Shown piece after piece: positions 23,850-35,397 of a DNA stretch of 64,000 bases. The notes under the pieces are model-generated. The model ran no database searches. It saw only the letters and a program-made list of their open reading frames with translations, and had not been told where the DNA came from. The position numbers and the translations under genes are program-made. Every line of letters starts with the position of its first letter. Position 1 is the first letter of the stretch. The stretch is from Meandrina meandrites (lineage: Eukaryota > Cnidaria > Anthozoa > Scleractinia > Meandrinidae): the NCBI GenBank assembly GCA_963693305.1, contig OY855909.1, positions 1,090,501 to 1,154,500 on the forward strand. The letters run 5' to 3'.

Positions 23850-26800
23850 CTATTTAGCAGCTTTATAAATTCTAAGAGCAACAAACACAGCTAAACTTCC
23901 AACTGCTAATCCAATGGACAAGGCTCCTAGTTTGGATTCGTAGAACTGTTTTAATAAGCCGACAACAGGATTATGTGGTTCTTCCTCACAAGGGGCAAAT
24001 CTTGCAGGCCCATCCATCACAGTTACTTCTGGCGAGTTTGGAATTTGATGCGCCTGTAGAAAAAAAAAATACATCGGTTGCCCAGGATACAGAAAGACAG
24101 AAATACAATTATAATAATATTTTATTATAATTAAGTCATTAATCATTGGCAATCTAATCTTATTGCCAACAAATGGCTAACAAAAATCAGGCCGTGAGCA
24201 ACACCCCACCCTAGCAGCCCATGTGTACAGCGGTACTACTCCAGAACTTCAAAGGTAATTGTTTAACTACAGGAAAAACTTTTGACTTGCTTTACACACT
24301 GCAGTTAGTAATGTTATCGTCATGTATGCCAATATATTAGCCAGAATGTAGCCTCTGGACTACATGTGGAGGGAATTTTTATTGATTAGGCAAAGTTTAT
24401 ATGTTAGACAAAAATTGTTTTTTTACAATCCCCCACAGAACAATACCAACACCCCTCCCATAGATGGGAACCTCCCACATGCTCCCCTGTGAGTTCCTGT
24501 TCCTGAAAGAGACAAAGTGTAATCTTAGAAATAAAACCACCCATTGCCCACAAAATAAGTTTGGATAGATTTAAATATAATATCTAGTTTTTCCTATCTT
24601 TCTGTATATTTTCATGTATTTTATGTACCTCACTAAAGATAATGTATTTTTATCTTGAGAAGAATAAAAATGATAATGATGATGATGATGATGATGATGA
24701 TGATTATTATTATTATTATTATTATTATCATTACAACTGACCAGCAGTTGAGCTTCAGCATTCTTCTCCACTAGGAGTGAGACTGATTCTTCTGCTTTGC
24801 GGAATTCATTGACAGCAACATCGTGAGTTACACATTTTAGGCTTGTAGCATTCAACTGTAAATGAAATGTTTAATACAAAAATTATGAAATTGCATTCAA
24901 ACCAGCATTTACATAACACCTGTAACTTGCTCATCAATGTTCACTATTTCCAGTCTTGCTTATTTTCAAATATCATCAAAGATTTTTTTCAATTCATTTC
25001 ATTAATAAAGTTTCCAAAACCATTTAAATGGAACCCCAGGCTCGATTACTAGCAGTTGTTTGGGAAATAAAACCTGCTTCTCCCTCGTCTCTCTCTCTAC
25101 TCGGGGAGGAACAAAGACCAGATTTGAGAGAGCAGCAGAAAATCAAGCCTAATGAAAACCCACTCTGATTAACACTTACTGCCAGTATTCTGTCTCCTGG
25201 TTCCAGTCTCCCATCTCTTCCTGCTGCACTGTCAGCCCTGACAGTGGTAATAAAAATGCCTGGGTCAGAGCCAACATGAGGGTGATCAATTCCTCCACGA
25301 ATATTGAAACCAAAGCCTAAAACGGAAAAAAAAGTAAATGCTTATAATTGCTGTTTAAAACTTTTAGTTTGAAGCTTGAAACTAATATCAATTCACCAAT
25401 GCAGCAATGTGCAGTTCCAGAAAATATCCATACCTACCACATGGAAGATCAATGGAAATTCCAAAGGGGTGGGGGGTCTCAAAAGCCAAAATTTTAAAAG
25501 GAAAGTATGGGGCTTAACTGGAATTTCCAGAGGGGTGGGGGATTCAAACCAAAACACCTTCTGTGCAAGGGGTATGGATAGTTCCTGAAACTACACAATA
25601 CAATAAATTATAATGCAACGTACAATGTATTTGTCAGATATCACACCGGTTCCATAATATTAATCTTGCGTATGCAGACCAATTTCCCATACCTAACTGT
25701 CAAATTCAGATTTGCTGCTTAACCCATTGACGCCTGAAGGTTTTTAGCGCGCACCCACCCCTAACTACCTGGCTCTTTTACGGCATTTAATGCAAGCGTG
25801 CGAGTGGAAAAAATAAACCATATGCGCACTAAATCCAGACAAATAATTAGTTCCTGAAGTAAACTTTTATTCCAACTAGACATGTTGAAAGACTAATTTA
25901 TGACTTAAAGAGTTTATTAGCCTTCATAAATTGATCTCAAACCAAACTTAAAGACAGCGATTAAGTTTTCTTCACCTCTGCGCGTGATTTTTGGAGCTCG
26001 GAAAAACACAGAGAATTTGTACAAAGTCTTACAAATATCGTAAAATACTCTGGTAAAAGATAGGTTTTCATTCTGTACAGCTGCTACTGCCATTAATTCA
26101 AAAGTACTAAGGAAATTTCTTTGGTTCAGAAAAGCGGTAATTCGAGAAGATAGAAAATATTTACAAATCACGGCGGCGTGAAAATGCGTAAAATCGCTTA
26201 CAATACTACAGAATTTCTAGCACAAAATTAACACTAGCAACGCCTTCAACGCTTTCCTTTACTTCTAATGTTAATAAACATACTCCTTTGTATTTTCTGA
26301 AGCACTGTAGTAAGTTTCTAAATCTATAAACACAACTCAAAACAAAGCGGCTAAATAAACAAGTGAAGCAAGTCTTGGTTAAAAATTCGTATCGGATAAC
26401 AACACGTGCGTGTCAAATCTGTTCGGCTTCAAAAGCCTAAAATTCCGGTCTAAAGATGAAAGAATGAAAGAAACTTGAAAGAAACTTTGTTTCAAATTAA
26501 TTTTCAGGTAAGAATAAACCAAAAAATGTATTCAAAAGCGTCAAAATATCGAAAATTTCAAAGCCGTGCAATCCTGCATACAAGAGTTAATTATTCACTT
26601 GTTCACGCTGAAGCGAAAGTTTAAATTTTAGCGGACGGCTTCGGCAGTCAATTATTCACTCAATGGCTTTACCGATCCTTCTAAAAATTCCATCCAAACT
26701 TGAGGCAATAATGTACATTACCATTTTGTTCTCAGAAGTCTTGAGAAGCCTCATTAAGTCTGTGTTCAAGTCCGTGATTTGTATTCAAAACGCATTTGAA

Positions 26801-29067
26801 GTGCGATGACACCCTCTCTTCACGGCCGTGGAAGGAAAGATGAATCCTTCATCAGCAAGGTTTTAGCACTCTGTTCTCGATGATTTTTCAGTTTAGAGCC
26901 ACTTAAAAATTGATCGGTGTTTCTACTTTTCATTTTTAGCCTCAAAGAGGGAATTTTCTGCGTTCAGAATGAAAAACAAGGCTTTGAAAGTTTGTAAACA
27001 AGAGCCGCGATGCGCCATGACTTTCTTGTACATTTTGAACGCACGGATTAGTACGAAAAACCTTCTTTCTAGGACCCCAAGAGTTCCCTAAAAATATGCG
27101 CAGAAAACAGATTCTGATTGGTTTATTTGCCTTTATTATCTATAGAACAATAGGAGAACCCAAAAAACCTCAGGGAGGGAGGGAAAGGGCATTTGTGGAC
27201 ACGTGCTTTTTAAGGCCGGCTACGGCCGGCACAGGTATTTGGGGGGTGGTTTTCGCGCGGCCGGCTACGGCCGGCACAGGCGCCAATGGGTTAAATAAAC
27301 CCACAAATAAATTCAATTCAATTTTGGTGAAAACTAGTCTAGTTGCTGTAATGAGCATCGTTAGTCATTTTAGAGTCCTCAACACAAACTTACACTTGCA
27401 CAAACTCAAACCGTCATTACCGCTACTCATACTTTGGAAACATTTGAAAGTCGTCAGATCAACATCTTCAGTCTTTTCTGCATTGCTCAGAAGTCTTGGG
27501 CATTACTTGGACATCTTCAGCAATGTTCGTAAATATTAGTTGGTACATATACATCTTTGGAAATCATTAGAAAGTAACATGCAAACAACAGTCTTACACA
27601 TTTCAATCAGAAAACGTTGGCATTTACACAGTTTATATGGCATGGGCATAGGAGGGGTATTTGTTTGACAGCAGCTATCTGCCCATAGTGGGTACTTTTG
27701 ACCATTTTAGTGGACTTTTTAACAACAATTTATCATGAAGTTATGTGATTCATTTAACCATCCACAACGTAACTCCATTAAACCTCAGTTTTTAATTCAA
27801 GATGCTTCGTCTTATCTTAGAATCAGAGCAAACTACATCAGCTATTGTTCTACTGTTAAGGTAAGATGAAACAGCTTAAATTAACTAAGATGTTTTATAG
27901 AGAAATGCTCTGGGGTTGGGCATTTGAACAGAAAATCTCAGCTAAGTTCAAATGCCCTGCTCATATGTTAGCTCTTTTCTTTTCCTTATGTTTCTTGCTC
28001 AACATTTCGGTGCACACTCATCTCAATTGTACTTTTAAACTTGTATAATTTAATCAAACACATGGTTTGTACATGGAAACAAAAGTAAGCCTATATGTAG
28101 CTAGAAACTGAACCATGAGAAAAAAATGGCAGACCAAAATAAAAGTAAATGACCAGGATGATTGAAGGATTTTTGGAGGTTTGAAATTTTCGATTCTGGG
28201 ATTTTCTTGGGTGGCTTGATTGAAGTATGGATTTTTTGGGGTATTATATACATTCTAAAAATTTGTTGTAGTGCCTTGACTGCCTAGTAAGTTCTGCGAA
28301 GCACAAACAAAGGAAGTGTTCTTGGGTGTCTCTGGTGTTATTAAATTAAATGACTGCCAGATGGTATTATGATGAATAAACAAACACAAACAAATTTCTA
28401 ATGTTTTTGACGATTAAGATTTTAAGGGTAAGAAATTCGGCATGGGATTTTTGGGGGGTTGATTTTGGTCCAGGGAATTTTTTGGGTCTTAATTTTTGCC
28501 CCCATTAGATCATCTCCGTCGCTTGAAATCCCGAGTACCCCCCTGGGTTTCTGACTTAAAATAACGCATGATTACCCAGCATAAGATAAGTACGTCTAAA
28601 GAACGCCATTAGCAAGTATTTAAACGAATAAGTATTTAATTAAATCGTATTTGGTACCCAGATGCATTCTATAAATAGAAGCTCATTTCGTGCACCGAGT
28701 GTCAATATTATTTCTTGCATGCAATCATTTGTTAAAGCAGTGCTCTGCCTCTCCAAGTGTGTACAAAAATGTACAACTTTATACTCCAGTATACAAGCGT
28801 GTCCGTGTTAGGTTCACAGCATTCAAGAGAGCTTACGAAATGTAATGCCAAGCTTTCTAGCTTGTTAAAGCTTACCTTCGTCGCCTTTCGTCAAATGTAC
28901 AACAAGTAAACGCGATTTTTCTACACCTCTGCTCAGTTCGTCCCACAACGTCTTCCTCTCATCATCACTTGCGGACCCCTGTTAGGTAAAAGATTGCAGG
29001 AACTTTCTTCAGAATGATATCTAGCGTTTTCTAATGATGTTTAATAGCTTTTCATACTCACAGCCAT
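23850..29067 (-). CDS. SYNJ2BP: Synaptojanin-2-binding protein homologue (PDZ, tail-anchored)
   Basis: Five coding exons: 29067-29062 (ATG GCT), 28978-28876, 25316-25180, 24855-24742 and 24053-23850 (TAG). All junctions are GT-AG, phases agree, and the sum is 564 bp, 187 aa. Residues about 27-114 are a PDZ domain with the carboxylate-binding loop GFGFN at 37-41 and a typical [12 protein letters not shown] segment. A single hydrophobic segment (about 163-182) precedes a short basic end (RIYKAAK), as in a mitochondrial outer-membrane tail anchor. Known vertebrate SYNJ2BP/OMP25 has the same PDZ-plus-anchor layout and recruits partners to mitochondria; it is about 145 aa, and here the N-terminus and linker are longer. 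Intron 2 is 3.5 kb and carries the piggyBac-like element. G6PC lies just upstream on the same strand. Confidence 0.9.
24671..24729. repeat. (GAT)n/(TAT)n microsatellite
   Basis: GAT repeats run into ATT repeats, ending about 13 bp from the 3' end of SYNJ2BP exon 4. Confidence 0.95.
25409..25597. mobile_element. Small MITE with ~25-bp inverted ends
   Basis: The left end AGTTCCAGAAAATATCCATA and the complement of the right end, AGTTTCAGGAACTATCCATA, match with three mismatches. The interior has two copies of a GAATTTCCAGAGGGGTGGGG-type phrase. A related partial copy lies at 35238-35328. Confidence 0.6.
25723..27290. mobile_element. piggyBac-like non-autonomous element, 1568 bp
   Basis: TTAA (25719-25722) is followed by CCCATTGACGCCTG. 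The right end is CAGGCGCCAATGGG followed by TTAA (27291-27294). TTAA target duplication plus ends starting CCC is the piggyBac signature. Near the right end GGCCGGCTACGGCCGGCACAGG occurs twice, at about 27212 and 27260. No transposase frame survives. It is inserted in SYNJ2BP intron 2. Confidence 0.8.
28140..28560. repeat. Probable interspersed repeat (GGATTTTTTGGGG phrases)
   Basis: Several variants of GGGATTTTTTGGGG occur at both ends of the segment, which closes with AATCCCGAGTACCCCCCTGGG. The layout suggests a decayed transposon, but I could not define its ends. Confidence 0.35.
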
Positions 29068-29394
29068 CTTGCGTGGACTCGGAACCTGTGCCAAAGTTCA
29101 AGGCGTTCGAGAAGGTACTGGAACTGCACACTCCTTTCCAAGCTTCTCGCAGCCTTCAACAGCATGTCACGCTTCTCAATGTGATGAAGGTCAAGTGTCA
29201 CTGTGCGAGTCACGCAGTATTTCAGTGGCTGACTATCTAAGAGCAAAACTACAGGACATCCGGAAGTTGAAAAAGGGATGAAGGGACCCATTTAAAACCT
29301 GCCCCATTTCAGCCCAGCCAGTTTGAGATACTTGGATACATTTTTTTATTTCTTTAATAAAAATCACAATAAAACCTTATAATTCATTGATAAT

Positions 29395-29400
29395 TTTATT
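29395..29400 (-). terminator. Probable poly(A) signal of G6PC
   Basis: AATAAA on the minus strand about 60 bp beyond the G6PC stop codon. Confidence 0.5.
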
Positions 29401-29461
29401 TGTGCAACCAAAGTGCAAATACATTGACAAATATTGTAGCAACTTTTTCAATGACACAATT

Positions 29462-30499
29462 TTATGATATGGCTATCATTGGAACAACAAAAATTACAAT
29501 AATAGGAAGGAAAGCACATTTACAATACCCAGCAACATAAAAAAGCAAAGGACTTGATCTTGGCAAAGATATCATTTCCAAAAGCTGTAAAAAAAAGACC
29601 GAAAGAATGATTTTGAGAGTTCCAGAAAGTGACGGTATTTGAATAGTTCTTAAACTGCTCCAGTTATTCATTCCTGTTCTCAGGGCAAATCCTGAAATAA
29701 CAAATGAAATTCCTAAACCTAAAGTTGTTCCAGCATCACGGACTAGTGCATAAAATGGTGTCGTATCAAGGTGGATATATGATGGATTAATACACCATCT
29801 CTGAGCTTTAGTCACTGAGATTGAAGGATCATAAATAAGTATTGAAAGAATAAAATACGACAACAACGTTGCAGCTATCAGTGTGATGGAACAAACTGTG
29901 CAGTGTAGAACAGAATGGGAAACTTTCCAGAGTGTTGAACTGTACTTTCTTACAGTAAGCGCCACAAAAACTCCAATTATTGTGCCAAAGACAACCTGAT
30001 GAGGGAAGTGTGTACCTATGAATACTCTTGACAATGAGACAAGAGAAAGGATTGTAAAGAGTACACTCCAAATTGTTAAAGTCATGATAAATCTAGTCAA
30101 AATATGGGCTTGGTACAAAAGTTTTTCTTTTAGTGAGTTTGTCAGCCACAACACCAGCAAACAGAGCACAGCAGATGTAACCATGGAATGACCGGATGGG
30201 GACCCTGTGTAAAAAGAATAAAAAGTGTTTTAGTACAAATAACAATTAAAATGAACACAATGAAATATGAGCTAAATACCTTGATGTTTATAATAAAGTG
30301 GAGGGGACAGGGGGGGGGGGGGGGTGGGAGCCCGGGAGAAAAGGGGCAGGAGGAGAGAGGGTGGGAAGCGGGATTCTTAAGGTGGCAGGAACTGGGAGAA
30401 AACAAGTAAAATTTTGCAACAATTCATTATATTTCAGAATAGATAGGAGACAAAGAGGAGAGAACCGCTACGGAAAGGGGTGAGAGGCAGGAGTAAAAG

Positions 30500-30538
<39 letters not shown>

Positions 30539-32307
30539 CTTTATTTATACACGGTAAATTCATCAGTTCAGTCAATTATAAAATACTAATGATAATAAAT
30601 ACAATACTAAAAACTAAAACAATACTAATTTATACTAACAAAACTCTGCTTTACATGAATGCCGTGTGCTATAAAAGGTAAAAAATTTTGTGACTAAGAA
30701 AAATGATGTCGGCAACCAATTCGAAAACCATTGAGAGTTTGTGCTTGCCGCAAATCATGTGGTAAGCTGTTCCAAAGCACCGCACCTTGGTAACTAAAAC
30801 TGTTTTTTAGATAGTTTGTGCGGGGCAAAGGAACAGCGAGTTTGCCCACGGTGTCTCTCAGTTCGTATTGAGTTATATTATTCCTATCAGTAAAGATAGA
30901 TTGCAAATAGGTAGGTACAAGACCGTTAAGAGATTTGTACACCATTATTGCTTCTTGTATTTGCCTTTGAGATTCCAATCCCTTCCAGCCGAGCCGTTCA
31001 AAGAGAAGTCCGGCATTTGTGTCATAGCTGGAAAAGGTTAGAATACGTGCAGCGCGGTTCTGCAATTTTTGCAGTTTGTCAGAAAGGGTCTTATTACAGT
31101 GTCCCCAAACAACACTACAATAATCAAAATGAGGCTGTATTAAGGCACTGAAAACAGAATGCAGCGTGCTTTGAGGAACAAATCGTCTACACCTCTTTAA
31201 AGCTCCCAGGCCAGATACAATTTTCTTAGCAATGGACTCGATGTGCACATTCCAAGAGAGATTTTCGTCAATGTGCACACCAAGAGATTTAGTGCTAGAA
31301 ACTTGCTTTATAGATTTATCATCAATTGAAAGGCTAGGAGATTTGTCAAAAGTACTTAACCTTTGTCTCGACCCGATTAACATAAATTCTGTCTTGCTTG
31401 CATTTAATGTTAATTAAATGCATGGGAGGCCCGCTGTCCCCCTCTACAATAAAAAAGCATATATAAAATTAATCTTGTCATTTAAGCTACTTATGAGACC
31501 AGGCTTGGGCAAAGAAAAAGTGAAGGTACTGAAAGATGTATGCCCGGTAGCCAGCTGCAAGGACAACAAAGACCAGCAAACACTGAAATGATCACCATGC
31601 CTAGGCCTGGCTGCTTGTTTAAGACATGCAATTTCACTAGTACAGTGTATTAATTTATGCATAAATTCTTGGATGACATGACGGCTATTAGTTCAGTATG
31701 TTGAATTAAAATTCATCAACTTGCCTGGTCCTGTTTCACAAGTCAGTTCAAACTGTTGAAGCGTTACATTTTTCCACTCAGTTGACTCATGAATCCACCA
31801 ATACGGCCTTTCACCTTTTAGAATCCTAATGGAAAACAGAAGTACGGTCTGATATGTACATGTATGAACATAACTAGCTCTCCCTGGAAAAAGCCCTTTC
31901 TCTGACCGTGACGATAATGTTAAGTTGCACAGGAAGCCCAACCCCTGGCTCCCAGCTTAAGCTTGGGTTGACTGTGTGGTTAGTACTGGGAAACTATCAT
32001 CCATCCCCCATGCTATTCTCCCCATCACTGTACATCACTCCAAATTTAAGCTGTTTGTGTTTTATACACAAACCCTTTTTTCACCTTACCATTTCAGAAC
32101 AAGGTTGAGCCACTCAGAGATGATGGCTGTCCATAACACACTTACTCCTAAATTGTGATTCAAATGATATACAACGGGAAAATAGATCAGGAAAGAATTC
32201 CTAGGATCGCCAACTGTTGAAAGGAATAACATCTCCTTTTCCCATCCTGCCCAGGATCTCTGTAAATTAATGATAAAACTGATCCCCGAATTCAAGAGAA
32301 CCTCCAT
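29462..32307 (-). CDS. G6PC: Glucose-6-phosphatase catalytic subunit family
   Basis: Three coding exons: 32307-32090, 31825-31725 and 30204-29462 (TAA), summing to 1062 bp, 353 aa, against 357 for human G6PC1. Active-site residues of the family are present: K72 and R79 in KWILKGERPYWW, H112 in SPSGHS, and R166 with H172 in SRVFIGTHFPHQ. The protein is hydrophobic throughout, as expected for a nine-helix ER membrane enzyme that hydrolyses glucose-6-phosphate in the lumen. NVT near residue 92 is a possible glycosylation site. Intron 2 begins with GC (CAG|GCAAGT) and ends in AG; no GT donor in that place would keep the conserved ETGPGSPSGH reading. Intron 2 also holds a LINE fragment and a TAG microsatellite. 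The ATG chosen gives an N-terminus aligned with the family. It could be G6PC1-, 2- or 3-like; only a tree would decide. Confidence 0.93.
30495..31418 (-). mobile_element. 5'-truncated non-LTR retrotransposon (CR1/L2-like) 3' end
   Basis: The minus-strand frame 31418-30694 encodes the C-terminal part of a LINE reverse transcriptase ORF2. It includes SLGVHIDENLSW, PHFDYCSVVWG and LQNRAARI, a signature of CR1/L2/Rex-type elements, and ends with a stop at 30694. The 3' UTR runs into an (ACT)n tail at 30539-30501, which fits microsatellite-tailed LINEs. The catalytic RT core (YxDD) is missing, so it is a dead 5' truncation. It sits inside G6PC intron 2. Confidence 0.85.
30501..30539. repeat. (TAG)n microsatellite, LINE 3' tail
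   Basis: Thirteen trinucleotides directly abutting the LINE 3' UTR. Confidence 0.95.
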
Positions 32308-32422
32308 TTTGAAGTACATGAACAGAGCAGTCGATAAGAGGAGACTGGGTATAAGGTGGTCAGCGGTCAATGCATTGACACACAGCAGAAGACTGGGGAG
32401 AGTTAGAGTGAGAGATTTCAAG
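32308..32422. promoter_or_regulatory. Putative bidirectional promoter G6PC / DNAJC17
   Basis: Only 115 bp separate the two divergent start codons, so both 5' UTRs and at least part of both promoters must lie here or overlap the neighbouring gene. No TATA box is evident on either strand. Confidence 0.6.
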
Positions 32423-35352
32423 ATGGCGGACAAATTGACCTACTATGAAATTCTTGGAGTTACGCGGGATAGTACCCTTAAAGAGGTAAATAACATTATC
32501 AACGTAAAAAAAGTGAGAGAAGTAAACTATGGGGTGCATTGCTGTAAATTTTGCCCGTCCTTGTCTGTACCGTTTTAATATTGTCGGATCCCGCCACAAT
32601 CCAGCACAATCGATCGGCACAAATAGCTGCAAATAGCGGAAGTTTAATAAGCTGGACCGATGAAGTTTCAGCTTGTTACTTCTGTAATCTAGTTTTGATG
32701 GCGACGAAGACGATGATAACTTTATTGAAGTATCAAATGTTACATAGTTTGGTTATCCATGCGTTCCCGCAATTGTTTTTTCTCGGTACAAAAAGGTTTT
32801 TAGTAGATCACATCGTCTCAGGGGTCTGAGGTCTGGCAACTTAGTTACATCTAGCTACACTTGCTAGTCATACATTTATGATCTTAAGGCAAAAATATGT
32901 AGCTGATATTCACAAGACTTTGCGAGAACTGTTAAGTAGTTATGTCTCGAGTAGCCAATTTCCCGGACAATTGCGTAGGCAAAGCATTACTCGCACATTG
33001 CAGATCTTTGGCATCATAATTTTTTGCCCACCCACCCACTTCCGGGCAATCTTGTTCTCATCTCAGTGACATCTACTTGCTTGATTTCCATTGAATTTAT
33101 AGTTTTCAAATCGTGTATTTTACATATTAAATGTCTTGTACTTAGTTATTATTTGTCTATTGTAATAGACTGCCAGAAACTCAATCCTGTGTCTGCATAG
33201 TGGTTTAGTTTGCGTTTACGTGCATGTATGAAACACAGATTTGTTTTTATTATCCTTGGCTTTTTGTTTGCCTTATAGATTACAAAAGCTTACAGGAAAA
33301 AGGCGCTGAAATGCCATCCTGATAAAAACCCAGATAACCAGGAAGCAGGTAAATTAACATGAAACAGAATTATTCCTTCCTTAATAATACACATGCAAAA
33401 ATTTCAGCAAGCTCATTGGCTGAGAGTATGTCAATTAATCCCAAACAGTGCAGAAAGTTGAAATTGAGTGCAAAAAGATGAAATTGAGTGCAGAAAGTTG
33501 AAATTAAGTTGATTGACAGGAAAGCTGCGAAAGCACACCAAACAAAATGGCGGCCACTGTCGGAGGGTTTGGAGACAACAAAAACATCAATTAATGCAAA
33601 GTTAGACCGATTTAGCGAAAATTATCAGTGTATAAACTAATACGGTATACTAGCAACTGGACGTTTGAGCAGCACAAAATAGGCTCTACGAAAGTACTGA
33701 AGGCTACCAATCGAGGATTTTCTTTGGCGACAGCTCGTAAAGAATGAAGATTACAAGCCTGAATTGAAGTCGCACATTTCAGTTCATTCCCATGTAACTG
33801 AATGAGGATAAAAGCACCTGATAATGCATGACAGAGAGCTTTAAAATTCCGTAGCAGTATTTGGATTTACAAAGCTTGGCAACTCCGTAATGTTTTAACA
33901 ACAATTCAGAAAGGTAAGCGACTGACCACACCATGTTTGCTGTTGTTTGTCGTCCACTTGCAGAGAATTTTTTGTATGTATATTATTAACAAGTAATCAC
34001 ATGATTTTTCTCCTCCAATTTGGGATAAATCAGCACTCGTAAACTACGGGCTCGTGCAATTTGGTTAGCCTTTGAAAAATTTGCTCATGCTGACTTATCC
34101 TAAATTGCACTCGAAATCATGTGATTACCTATACACATGCGACATGTTTTTAATTTCTTAATTTAAGTGTTTATAAAATTCTTATTTTTAGTCCTCTTAA
34201 GTTTTTAACATATCTTTAACTCAATGTAGATAATTTTAGTTTTTAGTTTTAATCTTCGAGGTCCAGTTTTTGAAAACCACTTATGTGTGAAAAAGTCTCC
34301 TCATTAAAGATTATTAATATATAATATAAAACTACTGAACCCCACTTAGTGATCGAAAGATGGTGCTTACTGCTTTTCAATGGGGTATTCAACAGTGTCA
34401 TCACATCTTCCAAACATTGAGAAGAAAATATAAAATATGAAATATGAAATTGAAGGTGTTTAAAAATGTGATGAAACACTATCTTGAGTGTAAAACTAAA
34501 ATTGGTGACGGAATAGAGAAATGAAATGACTGTCACAAAAATCTTTGCTAATTAAGGTCACTCTGGTGTGATATCTAAACCAGCATCATGGTTATTATTT
34601 CCTTTAATTTACAATGAGTTTGAGAATCCGTTTGGGTAACTATGTATCTTAACAATTGCTTATGGCACCACACATTGCAGTCGACCTGTTCCATGAGTTG
34701 TCCAAGGCATTAGAGGTACTGAGTGATCCAAAGGCAAAGGCAGCCTATGATGCTGTACTCAAGGCCAAGGAACGAGTGAGACTACGCACACAGGCCTTAG
34801 ATGCAAAAAGAAAGAAATTCAAACAAGGTATTTAATAACTTAAGATAGTTATGACTGTAATCACTTAATATTTTTGGATTTTTGGTGGTCAGGTAAAAGG
34901 AATAGTCAGACATTTTTAACCCCACATATTAAGCTTAGCTTCATTGAGCTTCATTGCTCCTAGATCACGATCATTGCAAACAAGACAAAGTTGCCACAAG
35001 TGTCAATATTAATAGATATCACTGCTGATGTTGCAGATCTTGAACAAAGAGAGGATGCAGCGAAAACTGAAAAGCAAAATGATGAAATGGCTGCCAAGAA
35101 TTTACAAGCTGAGGTAGGTAAGGCTGTCAATTATAAGGATTTTAAGCACCACAGAGGATTTTAAGCAACAAAATTCTGCTCAAGGGAGAGGTGAGTTTAA
35201 AAAAACAATGAAAAGTTTTGAAAGAAATTAGAAAGCTAAACTGAAAATTCCTGAAGGGTTGGGGAGGGGGGACCCAAGCCAAATCTGAAACCTTTCTTAG
35301 GGTGAGATATTTTCTGGAACCACACAATGCACCAGTACACGTACATGAGCTC

Positions 35353-35397
<45 letters not shown>

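Noticed and set aside
27096..27539. 147-codon ORF with a repeated TAGTG-type peptide
   Set aside because: It crosses the right end of the piggyBac-like element and its duplicated GGCCGGC motif, so it is a chance frame.
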